Below are positions 56,310 through 64,000 of a stretch of 64,000 nt of DNA, piece after piece; the stretch's first letter is position 1, and every line of letters starts with the position of its first letter. The notes under the pieces are model-generated. The model was not told the DNA's origin. It did no database searches and saw only the letters and a list, made by a program, of their open reading frames with translations. The position numbers and the translations under genes are program-made. Origin of the DNA: Bacteroidales bacterium (lineage in GTDB: Bacteria; Bacteroidota; Bacteroidia; Bacteroidales; UBA4417). The stretch covers positions 81,985 through 145,984 of the forward strand of contig JADJGZ010000014.1 in NCBI GenBank assembly GCA_016707785.1. Direction: 5' to 3'.

Positions 56310-57056
56310 TCAAGGATTAGTTTCATCTTTTCGAAGGTGATAGACTATTTTAAACGGAGGTGTTACAGTAGTTTCTTCAAGGGGAGTCCCGTTATCATTT
56401 GATAAGGGTTCAATTTCTGAGATAGCAGGCGGTTCCTGATCGGGTTCATCATCTTCATCCTCCCAGAGGTATTCCTTCTTCTGTGGACCATAAGAACGGT
56501 AGAAGAATGCAATCATTACCCCTGCAAGTAAACCAAGGAGGTGTGATTCCCAGCTGATATTTTTTTCAGGGAAGAAATCAGGAATAATCCCCCAGATCAA
56601 TCCACCATATAAGAAAACTACAACCAAAGAAAAAGCCATTAACCTTGCCTCTTTTTTTAGCACACCACCCATGAAATGGAACCCAGCCAAAGCATATACA
56701 ATTCCTGAAGCGCCAATATGAATCCCGGTATCTTTGGCAAAGATCCACACCCAGAAACCAGTGGTAATCCATAAGAGTGCAAGAATTCTGTATGCCAGTC
56801 TCTCATAGAAGTAAAAAAGTCCGGCACTCAGCACAAAAAGGGGGACAGAGTTGGCTGAAATATGAGCGAAAGATGCATGCAGGAATGGAGAGAGAAGGAT
56901 GCCCTTCAAACCTGACCAATGCTGAGGGAGAAGGCCATAACCTGAAAAATCCTGATGGGATATGTACTCAACTAACCAAACAGCCCAGATCAAAAGGATC
57001 AGAATTGCCGGCGCCAGAAGGCTATGTATAAACCGTTTTTTATCAGTAGAATCCAT
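56310..57056 (-). CDS. Rhomboid family intramembrane serine protease
   Basis: 248 residues with about six transmembrane helices. Cuts membrane proteins inside the bilayer. The catalytic pair is visible: Ser 117 in GASG (HIGASGIVYALAGF) and His 172 in SWESHLLGLLAGV, with HASFAHISANSVPL (Asn 69) forming the usual oxyanion/loop part. A ~50-residue acidic tail (EDEDDEPDQEPPAISEIEPL) follows the last helix and is not part of the core fold. It is short of the usual N-terminal domains. Substrates are unknown. Convergent with the HhH gene. Confidence 0.92.
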   Translation of the reverse strand: MDSTDKKRFIHSLLAPAILILLIWAVWLVEYISHQDFSGYGLLPQHWSGLKGILLSPFLHASFAHISANSVPLFVLSAGLFYFYERLAYRILALLWITTGFWVWIFAKDTGIHIGASGIVYALAGFHFMGGVLKKEARLMAFSLVVVFLYGGLIWGIIPDFFPEKNISWESHLLGLLAGVMIAFFYRSYGPQKKEYLWEDEDDEPDQEPPAISEIEPLSNDNGTPLEETTVTPPFKIVYHLRKDETNP

Positions 57057-57125
57057 TATTCAGGAAATGAATTCTTTACTAACAAATGAAAGCCCAAAAT
57101 AGAGTTACTGCCATAATGACAGGGG

Positions 57126-58034
57126 CTAATTCTCCCTGAAAGATTTTGGCTTAACGATTGTGAACACCCTGTTTACAGTAAAACCGAAATATATATCACC
57201 TTTGGTTATGTCCCCGGTAGTTTCTGTTATAAAGGCTCTTTCAAACATTGGCTGCGAATTACTGACCCTCAGTTGGAATACGTGGCCTCCCGTTTCGATA
57301 TCGAAACCAACAGCTATGGCATCCTTAAATTTCTTGTCATCATTGCCATTGAAGGTGTGGAAATATTCGGCATTTAAAGAAGTCCTCTGAGTTAGTTTGA
57401 TCCGGCCCCCTGCTCCAAGAGCATATATGTCATTAGGCTCATTTCGCGTGGCTACCAGGTTTTTATGGATCATAGTAGGTGTTAATTGAAATGAGAATGC
57501 ATTTGAGAACTTCCTGGCCAGAAGCAACTGATTGCAAAAAGCCAGTCTTGAAGAAAAATAATTTGTACGCGTTTCATCCTGCCATTTCAATCCATTTACT
57601 GAAGTGCTGGAATAAAAAATTAAGGAAATTGGCATATTCCGTTTTCCGGTACTTTGTCGTAATACTTTGGCTTTAACAGCTCCATCAACGGTCTTTTCAA
57701 AATTACTTCTTCCAATAGAAACAGAAAGCCAATCATTAATACCATATTCAAGTCCCAGGCGAATTGTCGACTTATCTAGTCCAAAGAATTCATAAGCACC
57801 TTCATTGATTCTGCCGAAATTATGTTCTATCAGGAATTGCAGTGTTCCAGGAGCAGGGCTTTCCACAGATTGCCCAAGAACAAGGCGAGTTGTTTTGAAA
57901 GTTGCATAGGCATAGTCGGTAGCCGGAGCCTCATCATTGAGGAGATTCATTAGATCGTCCTGGGCATTAAGAGGGCTGGTTTGTAAGATTAAGACTATTA
58001 ATACAGAGAAAAAAAGCTTAGGTGATAATGACAT
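57126..58034 (-). CDS. DUF5777 family outer-membrane beta-barrel protein
   Basis: 302 residues. Signal peptide MSLSPKLFFSVLIVLILQTSPLNAQ. The mature part fits the DUF5777 barrel family: ATFKTTRLVLGQSVESPAPGTLQFLIEHNFG, IRLGLEYGINDWLSVSIGRSNF, FQLTPTMIHKNLV, ALGAGGRIKLTQRTSLNAEYFHTF, GFDIETGGHVFQLRVSNSQPMFERAFI. The family is known for barrels in Bacteroidota gene sets next to cytochrome-like and YceI-like genes, in line with the neighbours here (OB-fold protein and two cytochrome-like lipoproteins). Its role (pore or binding) is not known. Last gene of the minus-strand set. Confidence 0.9.
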   Translation of the reverse strand: MSLSPKLFFSVLIVLILQTSPLNAQDDLMNLLNDEAPATDYAYATFKTTRLVLGQSVESPAPGTLQFLIEHNFGRINEGAYEFFGLDKSTIRLGLEYGINDWLSVSIGRSNFEKTVDGAVKAKVLRQSTGKRNMPISLIFYSSTSVNGLKWQDETRTNYFSSRLAFCNQLLLARKFSNAFSFQLTPTMIHKNLVATRNEPNDIYALGAGGRIKLTQRTSLNAEYFHTFNGNDDKKFKDAIAVGFDIETGGHVFQLRVSNSQPMFERAFITETTGDITKGDIYFGFTVNRVFTIVKPKSFREN

Positions 58035-58067
58035 TGGAGTTTGTTTTTCGAAGAAGTTTGAACAAGG

Positions 58068-58505
58068 CTATTTTACAAAAGAACATTTGCTGAATTTGAC
58101 ATCCGTCATATCAAATCCATTGCAGAATCCTTTAATTTTCACATCAGTGCCTTTCGCTATAGCCAATCCTTCCGCATTGTATTTGCTCAGGAGTTCACAG
58201 CGGATGGATTTGTCACCGAACATGGAATCAGCTTCCATTACAAAAACAGCAAACACTAGTGAGTCTGACTGATCTGTCCGGTCCATTTTACCGGTTATTT
58301 CAATTACTTTACCGGTGTACAAAGAATCTGCAAGTTTCATATCACCATTGTACTCTTTCCACAATGCTTCAGAACTCATGGTATAGGCAGGTGTGGCCTT
58401 TTCAATGTCAGCATGAGGTTTATTTACATAAAACCTGAAGACAAGATAGGCTGCTAAAGCTCCCACTATTGCGAGAACTAATATTATTTTGATCCATTTA
58501 TTCAT
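58068..58505 (-). CDS. Membrane-anchored OB-fold protein (tRNA_anti-like)
   Basis: 145 residues from ATG 58505 (MNKWIKIILVLAIVGALAAYLVFRFY); the frame is open to 58535. One N-terminal transmembrane anchor, then a small periplasmic domain (YTMSSEALWKEY, YTGKVIEITGKMDRTD, FAVFVMEADSM, IRCELLSKYNAEGLAIAKGTDVKIKGFCNGFDMTDVKFSKCSF) that fits the OB-fold tRNA_anti-like family. Such OB-folds here are periplasmic and not tied to tRNA. It lies 33 bases upstream of the DUF5777 barrel gene and 83 bases downstream of the cytochrome-like gene. It may act with them, but its ligand is unknown. Confidence 0.82.
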   Translation of the reverse strand: MNKWIKIILVLAIVGALAAYLVFRFYVNKPHADIEKATPAYTMSSEALWKEYNGDMKLADSLYTGKVIEITGKMDRTDQSDSLVFAVFVMEADSMFGDKSIRCELLSKYNAEGLAIAKGTDVKIKGFCNGFDMTDVKFSKCSFVK

Positions 58506-58588
58506 GATTTTTGGTTTTTGGGTTAATGCACTCATATAAATGACTTGTAACCTGATCTCTTTAATTTACAAAAGGCAGGGTACATAGA

Positions 58589-58948
58589 TCAGTTAGGCAT
58601 TCCAGCGGCTACCCAGCTATTCAATTGATCAATTTTGCAATTAGTCATTTGTCCGGAAGGTGGCATAATGGAAAACCCATTTTGTTGCATGATGTGATTC
58701 TGCAGGTTTTTGTTCTGGACTGCAGATTTAACTTGTTCATAGGTGCTCAGCGTCAATCCTGCAGAAGGAGCATTACCTGCATGGCAGCTCAGACAATTTG
58801 CGCTAATTATAGGGCTGATGGTGAGTTGATATGTTGGAGAAGTTGTATCACAGGTTGTTCCCGGATAAAGAGCTTCTTCATTATCATAATAACATCCGCC
58901 AAAAAATAATGTTAGGGAGAAAAGAGATATTACAAGGAGTTTGTTCAT
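58589..58948 (-). CDS. Small cytochrome c-like lipoprotein (one CxxCH)
   Basis: 119 residues. Lipoprotein signal ending LFFGGC (Cys 19). The mature part carries one c-type haem motif, CLSCH in ISPIISANCLSCHAGNAPSAGL, and the later NGFSIMPPSGQM with the Met that often gives the sixth ligand. This matches the planctomycete-type (PSCyt1-like) single-haem domain. It is homologous to the C-terminal half of the protein encoded upstream at 58964-59641 (SPSAGLSLNTY, QVKDAVENK, GASMMPPSNQ). Periplasmic electron carrier is the likely role, in an electron route that cannot be named from this window. Confidence 0.87.
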   Translation of the reverse strand: MNKLLVISLFSLTLFFGGCYYDNEEALYPGTTCDTTSPTYQLTISPIISANCLSCHAGNAPSAGLTLSTYEQVKSAVQNKNLQNHIMQQNGFSIMPPSGQMTNCKIDQLNSWVAAGMPN

Positions 58949-58963
58949 ATAAGATAAGGTGTT

Positions 58964-59641
58964 TTAGTTGTTTGGTGTTCCATCGTTGATCCATCTGTTG
59001 AATTGAGCCAGGTTACAATCAGAAAGTTGGTTTGAAGGTGGCATCATAGAAGCGCCGTTCCGGTTATACAGGTGGTTAAGTAAAGATTTGTTTTCAACAG
59101 CATCTTTCACCTGGGAGTAAGTATTGAGAGAAAGACCTGCGGAAGGGCTTGCTCCGCTATGGCATCCTTTACAATTAAGCTCAATGATGGGGTAAATAAT
59201 TCCCGAAAAAGTTACGTTTGACGAATCACATCCTGAATCGTTACATTGTGTATTATTAGCTCCTTCAAGTATCCAAAGCTGAATGGTTGTAATCTGTGCA
59301 TTGGTTAAAGGTTCACTTGGTGAAGGGGGCATGAAACCTTCGGTCCACTGCAAAGTGGTAATGGCTGTATACAATTCACTCTTATTTGCTTTGCCTGGTT
59401 CAACTTTACTTCGGATTGAAGCATAACTATTTAGTTCAAATTCTTCTGATCCATCATGGCATCCGGACTTGGCACAATTGGATTGAATAATTGGGAGTAC
59501 TTCAGTTTCAAAACAAATGGAATCATTTATTCCAGGAACAATTGGCTGGACTTCACCTTCATGTTTGCAGGATGAAAATATCAATGTAATGAATGCAATT
59601 AGCAGAAAAGCACGCAAAGGACAGGAAGAATGTAAAGTCAT
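58964..59641 (-). CDS. Two-domain cytochrome c-like lipoprotein (CX4CH and CxxCH)
   Basis: 225 residues. Lipoprotein signal (LIFSSC, Cys 24). Two haem-binding-type motifs: CAKSGCH (C-x4-CH) at about residue 55 and CKGCH (C-x2-CH) at about residue 155. Each is followed by an MPP motif (EGFMPPSPSEP and ASMMPPSNQ) that can supply a Met ligand. Both halves resemble the neighbouring 119-residue protein, so an internal duplication is likely. The CX4CH spacing is unusual but known from some multihaem cytochromes. It is the first gene of the cytochrome/OB-fold/DUF5777 set and is 15 bases from the next. Periplasmic or outer-membrane electron transfer is inferred. Confidence 0.87.
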   Translation of the reverse strand: MTLHSSCPLRAFLLIAFITLIFSSCKHEGEVQPIVPGINDSICFETEVLPIIQSNCAKSGCHDGSEEFELNSYASIRSKVEPGKANKSELYTAITTLQWTEGFMPPSPSEPLTNAQITTIQLWILEGANNTQCNDSGCDSSNVTFSGIIYPIIELNCKGCHSGASPSAGLSLNTYSQVKDAVENKSLLNHLYNRNGASMMPPSNQLSDCNLAQFNRWINDGTPNN

Positions 59642-59840
59642 TTATAGAAATTGTTGAATGTATGCCAAGTAAAAACTTAACATGTTAAAATTTGAATTGT
59701 TCAGCAAGTTAACGTAAAATATCAAGAATCGTATATATGTTCATCATTTTTTTAGCCCTGCTTTCGAGAAAATGTAATCAGGGATAGCAATTATGAAGAT
59801 TTTATTCTCTTATAGCCTTTTTCCTAAGCTGTTGCGAGTT

Positions 59841-60989
59841 TCACACCCATTGCTCAACCTTTGGCTGGGTTATTCTTTTATTAGGGATGGTAAAGCTGAA
59901 TTTTGATCCTTTGCCTTCTTCACTTTCAACATTGATTTGCCCACCATGTTTTTCTATGAATTCCTTACACAATAATAAACCTAGCCCGGTACTGGGTTCT
60001 CCCTCTGTGCCAGGCCTGCCGCTTTTGGCATCGAGCTGGAAAAGATTCTCCAGCATAGCTTTCTTCATTCCAATTCCTGAGTCACTTATGGAAATTTCAA
60101 CATCATTTTGATCAGTGTTTCTTGCAGAAATATTCACTCTGCCCCCCTTTGGTGTAAATTTAATAGCATTTGAAATATGATTTCTCATAATAGTTTGGAG
60201 CACGTTAATATCTGCAAAAACCGATAAATGATCAGGTATGTTTAGATCGATGCGGATTCCTTTATGGATGGCAGCATCCTTCATTAGTTCCAGGTTTTCA
60301 TGAACAATAGGGAGGAGTTTTACTGTTTCAGGGTTGAAAGTTATAGCACCCTGTTGGATGCGGGCCCATTGCAAGAGGTTTTCAAGAAGCCTGAACAGGT
60401 TGGATGAAGTTTTTCGCATGCTCTCAAGGTATCTTTGAATATCATCCATTGACATTCGACGCAATTCTTCAGCGAGTATATCTGTCAAACCCATAAATCC
60501 GCCCATCGGGCCACGAAGGTCATGTGCGATAATTGAAAAAAACTTATCCTTTGTGATATTGAGATTATGAAGTTCTTTACTTTGGCGGTGAAGTTTAATA
60601 TGAGTGCCAACTCTGGCTGTTACTTCTTCTGCTTTGAAAGGTTTTGTTATATAATCAACGCCACCAAATTTCAGTGCTTTGACTACATCGTCAGTTTCAC
60701 TTAATGCACTGATGAAAATAATAGGAATTTCACACAAATGCTCATTGGCTTTCATACGACGGCATACTTCATATCCATCCATTTCGGGCATCATAATATC
60801 AAGGAGAATCAAATCAGGCTTTTCTTTTTCAGCAACTTGCAGAGCCATTACTCCACTAGGCACTGGCCTAACCTTATACCCTTCATTTTTAAGTATCTCT
60901 CCCAATACTTTTAAGTTCGCAGGGATATCATCCACTATCAATATATTTGGGATGTTCTGATTAGAAAAACAAAGATTTTCCATCATCAT
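59841..60989 (-). CDS. Response regulator-histidine kinase hybrid (REC-HisKA-HATPase)
   Basis: 382 residues, cytoplasmic (no membrane segment). An N-terminal REC domain (~12-128: ILIVDDIPANLKVLGEIL, phospho-acceptor Asp in LILLDIMMPEMDGYEV, Lys in YITKPF) is followed by HisKA (~150-215: FFSIIAHDLRGPMGGFMG with the His) and a HATPase domain (~260-375: NHISNAIKFTPKGG, ISDSGIGMKK, GLGLLLCKEFIEKHGG). Its start overlaps the stop of the upstream kinase gene by four bases (ATGA), which implies translational coupling. The REC domain can take phosphate from the upstream kinase, so the two form one relay. The output is not visible: no DNA-binding domain. Confidence 0.93.
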   Translation of the reverse strand: MMMENLCFSNQNIPNILIVDDIPANLKVLGEILKNEGYKVRPVPSGVMALQVAEKEKPDLILLDIMMPEMDGYEVCRRMKANEHLCEIPIIFISALSETDDVVKALKFGGVDYITKPFKAEEVTARVGTHIKLHRQSKELHNLNITKDKFFSIIAHDLRGPMGGFMGLTDILAEELRRMSMDDIQRYLESMRKTSSNLFRLLENLLQWARIQQGAITFNPETVKLLPIVHENLELMKDAAIHKGIRIDLNIPDHLSVFADINVLQTIMRNHISNAIKFTPKGGRVNISARNTDQNDVEISISDSGIGMKKAMLENLFQLDAKSGRPGTEGEPSTGLGLLLCKEFIEKHGGQINVESEEGKGSKFSFTIPNKRITQPKVEQWV

Positions 60990-63679
60990 TCTTTAGTTTG
61001 AGTGAGTAATTGCTGCAAACTGCCATATTCATAATTTTTTGCCAGTTCCATGAGTTGTTCAGCAATGTTTGCATTTACATCTTTTATGCTTTCAATAAGT
61101 TCTATTAATAGGTCCAAATCAGCAACTGATAAAGCTTCCAGCATACTTTGCACGAGAGCATAAGGCAGTTTTTCTATGTCTGCCTGGATGAGTACTTTAT
61201 TTATATGCTGATTGTTTTTTGAGGTGGGTGTTTCATCTTCATACAGGTATTCAATATCCAGGATTTTTCCCATGGTGCTAAACAATTCGCTTTCCCTGAA
61301 TGGTTTACGAATATAGCCCTGCATTCCCAATGATTCCATTTTCTTTCTTTCATCTTCAAAAGCACTTGCTGTTAAGGCAACAATAGGTGTGCGTTTACCT
61401 TTTTCTGTCCCCTTTATCAGTCGGGTTGCTTCATAGCCATCCATCACAGGCATTCGCATATCCATCAGGATAAGATGAGGTTCCCATGATTCAAATTTTT
61501 CGATGGCTTCTTTTCCATTGATGGCTTCTTCGGTTTCAAATCCGACTAATTTGAGGAGATTTACAGCTACCCTCAGGTTTTCATCCTTATCATCAACAAC
61601 TAAAATCCGGTGTTCTGAGTGTCCGTTTACAATGCCTATAACTCTTTTGGTGATATTCTTTTCAATCGCATCTGCACTACCATGTTGAATTTTTACCTCG
61701 AAAGTAAATATTGATCCTTTTCCAACTTCACTGGTTACAGATATTTTACCACCCAGCAGGATTGATAATTCGCGGCTTAATGCCAGGCCCAGGCCGGTTC
61801 CACTTCCTTTTTTTATACCTGTAGTCGTCTGCTCAAAATGTTTAAAAAGTTTATCAAGTTCATCTTCCGGGATTCCCGGACCTGAATCCTGGATTTCCAC
61901 TGTAAGCAGATTGGTTTCATTATCAAGCACAGATGCACGGGTCCGTATGGCAATCCCTCCTTCCTCTGTGAACTTTATGGCATTTCCAATGAGATTCACA
62001 AAAATCTGGCGTAGTTTACTTTCATCAACAAAAACATACCTGGGTAAATCCTCAGCTACTTCGCAAATAAACTGAAGCTGCTTAGATTGGGCACGATCCT
62101 TGAAAATCATTTGAATATCGCCGAGTAGGGAATGTAAATCGACATTCGTAGGATTAAGAACTACACGGCCAGCCTCAATCTTCGATAATTCAAGAATATC
62201 ATTGATCAGGGCCAGCAGATGCTCTCCTGCCCGGATTATAGATACATTATATTCACGTTGTGATTCAGTTAGAAGTTTGTCGCGATTCATCAACTGTGAG
62301 AACCCAATAATTGCATTCAGGGGTGTTCTGATTTCATGTGACATATTTGCCAGGAATGCACTTTTCGATTTATTGGCTAATTCTGCTTTTGCAGCCATTT
62401 CTTTAGCTTTCTCTGTAGCAGATTCCAGGAAAATATTCGTTTCAACAAGCTTTTTCTCTGCCTTGGCTCTTTTCTTGACATTCACCAACATATGTGCAAA
62501 AAGCTGGAGCAATAAATTTTCCTCTTTTGTTCTTGTATGAATCTGATCCAGGTAAACATAACAAACAAATCCGATGTATTCATTGCCTGACATCAATGGA
62601 ATCGTTACCATACTTTTTGCATGCTGAGCTTTGAGATCTTCAAGGAGCCGGCTTGCAGGTAAATTATTTATGTCATCCATGGAATAAATTTCACCTTTCT
62701 GGTGTGAATTTATCATTTCGGGGATTACAGCAAACGAAATGTCCTGCAGGTTCCCGATTCCAGGTTCGAAACCACTGTTATACCATTCGTATTCGCAGGA
62801 AAAGGTTTGTTTTTTTACATCACTATTATATATATAACTGCTCCCGGCTGAAATAAATTGTCCGATGGTTTTTAGTGATTCATTAACAGTATGGTTCACC
62901 CGCTCTAGTGGAATGTTTATATAGTCAGATGCCATTTCAATGATAATCTTCTGCATCATCGTCTGCCTCACAAGGTCTTCTTCAGCTTTCTTTCTAACGC
63001 TCAGGTCATAATTTAATAACTTATTTTTCGATTGAATATTCAGAATAAATAAAAGTCCTAACAGTAAAACAATGAACAGAACAAGGCTTGATTGTACAAC
63101 CTTGAACATTAGGTTTTTATTCCATGATTTTGAATTATAATCCATTCCAAAAACGGCTATGATTTTGCCTGTGGATTCATCCTTTATTGGAATAAATGCA
63201 CTCATCCAGGTTCCCCAGCGGTCAGTTAAAGGAGTGGTAAGTAGTTCTTTGCCATCTTTGAATGGCTGCTTATCTTCTGCCTTTGCCTCAGTGTACTCCT
63301 GCCCGGGAGGTGAATAGTCTTCTGAATTTTCCGGCTCGGAATCGGCGACAAAGTATATTTTTCCGTTTTTTTCTGTATAGATGTAGGCAAATCGGGCTTG
63401 TGGATTTACCTTAATAATAGCCATTAATGTTTGTTTAATGGTCATATATTGTTCCTTGCCAATATCATCTGCCGTGAATTCAAGCGCCATTAAATCATTT
63501 TTCGGCAAAGTTGCTCCGATGGATCGCGTAGTCTGAAGAATATTCTCAATTTGTTCTTTTTCTGTCTTATTCCAGACATACCGGATGTATAATATTGACA
63601 AAACAGAAATTACCAGCAGAAATAATATCTTCGGGATGCGTCTATTTTTTGTTAATTGTGACTTTCTCATCATCTGCAT
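60986..63679 (-). CDS. Membrane hybrid sensor histidine kinase (PDC-like, GAF, HisKA, HATPase, REC)
   Basis: 897 residues. TM1 (~16-34) and TM2 (~195-215) frame a periplasmic sensor of the single-Cache/PDC kind (FAYIYTEKNGKIYFVADSEP, TPLTDRWGTWMSAFIPIKDESTGKIIAVFGMDY). After TM2 come a coiled segment, a GAF-like domain (~240-400), HisKA with FLANMSHEIRTPLNAIIGFSQ, HATPase (NLIGNAIKFTEEGG, IQDSGPGIPEDEL, GTGLGLALSRELS), and REC (~690-810: ILVVDDKDENLRVA, LILMDMRMPVMDGYEAT, YIRKPF). A ~75-residue helical tail follows. Upstream in-frame ATG codons at 63679, 63673 and 63670 leave the exact start open. The partner is the coupled 59841-60989 kinase. Confidence 0.93.
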   Translation of the reverse strand: MQMMRKSQLTKNRRIPKILFLLVISVLSILYIRYVWNKTEKEQIENILQTTRSIGATLPKNDLMALEFTADDIGKEQYMTIKQTLMAIIKVNPQARFAYIYTEKNGKIYFVADSEPENSEDYSPPGQEYTEAKAEDKQPFKDGKELLTTPLTDRWGTWMSAFIPIKDESTGKIIAVFGMDYNSKSWNKNLMFKVVQSSLVLFIVLLLGLLFILNIQSKNKLLNYDLSVRKKAEEDLVRQTMMQKIIIEMASDYINIPLERVNHTVNESLKTIGQFISAGSSYIYNSDVKKQTFSCEYEWYNSGFEPGIGNLQDISFAVIPEMINSHQKGEIYSMDDINNLPASRLLEDLKAQHAKSMVTIPLMSGNEYIGFVCYVYLDQIHTRTKEENLLLQLFAHMLVNVKKRAKAEKKLVETNIFLESATEKAKEMAAKAELANKSKSAFLANMSHEIRTPLNAIIGFSQLMNRDKLLTESQREYNVSIIRAGEHLLALINDILELSKIEAGRVVLNPTNVDLHSLLGDIQMIFKDRAQSKQLQFICEVAEDLPRYVFVDESKLRQIFVNLIGNAIKFTEEGGIAIRTRASVLDNETNLLTVEIQDSGPGIPEDELDKLFKHFEQTTTGIKKGSGTGLGLALSRELSILLGGKISVTSEVGKGSIFTFEVKIQHGSADAIEKNITKRVIGIVNGHSEHRILVVDDKDENLRVAVNLLKLVGFETEEAINGKEAIEKFESWEPHLILMDMRMPVMDGYEATRLIKGTEKGKRTPIVALTASAFEDERKKMESLGMQGYIRKPFRESELFSTMGKILDIEYLYEDETPTSKNNQHINKVLIQADIEKLPYALVQSMLEALSVADLDLLIELIESIKDVNANIAEQLMELAKNYEYGSLQQLLTQTKE

Positions 63680-64000
63680 TAATTTTTACAGTTTCAAAAA
63701 GAGCTTGCAGAGCCCTTTGATATTGCCAATCATCCAATAACACGGTCTATAACTACCTGTTTAAGGAGCCTCATTCATTTCGGCAAAAACCTTTTTCCTT
63801 CTATTACTTAATAACCTTCCACATCATAAGTAATGATAATTTATGCTTTTTTAATTATGCAAAGTTGATGATGTAGATAATTAAGTCTTTCCTTACTGAA
63901 ATAGGGAGAATTTCTTTGAAAATGTCGGATGTTTAATGTCGGATGTTTAATGTCGGATGTTTAATGTCGGATGTTTGATGTTGGATGTTTGATGTCGGAT
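63680..64000. other. Upstream region of the kinase pair, ending in a GTCGGATG microsatellite
   Basis: AT-rich leader without a gene. From 63924 to the window edge are tandem GTCGGATGTTTAAT units with a 14-base period, the reverse complement of the ACATCCGAC tracts elsewhere in the window. Confidence 0.7.

Noticed and set aside
1..64000. tRNA or rRNA genes
   Set aside because: No cloverleaf with a GGTTCGAATCC-type T arm and no rRNA-like stretch was noticed on either strand in reading through; a tRNAscan run would settle this.

Overview
The window comes from a Bacteroidota chromosome, most likely an environmental or uncultured member of the Bacteroidia. The evidence is type IX secretion (T9SS) sorting tails, many very large Sec-exported multidomain proteins, families typical of the phylum (DUF2851, DUF493, DUF5777, 3-coathanger stack, CotH with a T9SS tail), start sites without clear Shine-Dalgarno sequences, and TAnnTTTG-like -7 boxes. 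I saw no tRNA, rRNA, CRISPR array, phage or insertion-sequence gene.

Regions 1-24 kb: a plus-strand partial secreted protein runs in from the left edge, followed by a small lipoprotein and a repeat-filled gap that includes a ~160-bp tandem array. A long minus-strand run of secreted proteins follows: a PID-CTERM-like small protein, a T9SS protein of about 1,450 residues broken by two frameshifts, a 382-residue dockerin-tailed protein, and a 2,885-residue modular giant. A plus-strand membrane-anchored AraC-type regulator lies beyond the giant. Then comes a minus-strand Asp-box propeller protein with a T9SS tail.

Regions 24-43 kb: after a lipoprotein, a purine nucleoside phosphorylase and a DUF493 gene, the main accessory feature appears. 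It is a minus-strand four-gene secreted cassette (tail-fibre-like protein, small disordered protein, Asp-box propeller with a coathanger tail, dockerin-tailed protein) present twice in tandem (27.5-33.8 kb and 34.4-40.7 kb), plus a third divergent copy of its first gene (41.1-42.5 kb). The downstream ends of the two cassettes, including a 3' scrap of DUF493, are almost identical, while the rest is more diverged. This suggests recent gene conversion within an older duplication.

Regions 43-64 kb: mostly housekeeping. It holds a membrane-Nudix fusion protein, ribonuclease Y, a candidate 6S RNA, zapA and its coiled-coil neighbour, an outer-membrane-like protein, a CotH-like T9SS protein, DUF2851, a sodium-dependent transporter with its small subunit, an amino acid permease, a helix-hairpin-helix protein, a rhomboid protease, a DUF5777/OB-fold/cytochrome-like cluster, and two translationally coupled hybrid histidine kinases.

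Five proteins (1-1082, 8224, 9452, 27478, 34414) share a ~190-residue C-terminal module: an FLEGLY...KHRNS beta domain followed by two dockerin-like calcium loops. None of the five has a T9SS tail. Intergenic DNA is rich in short dispersed repeats, including a double-palindrome element whose stems show compensatory base changes. All functional statements rest on motif recognition by eye; no database search or structure prediction was run.
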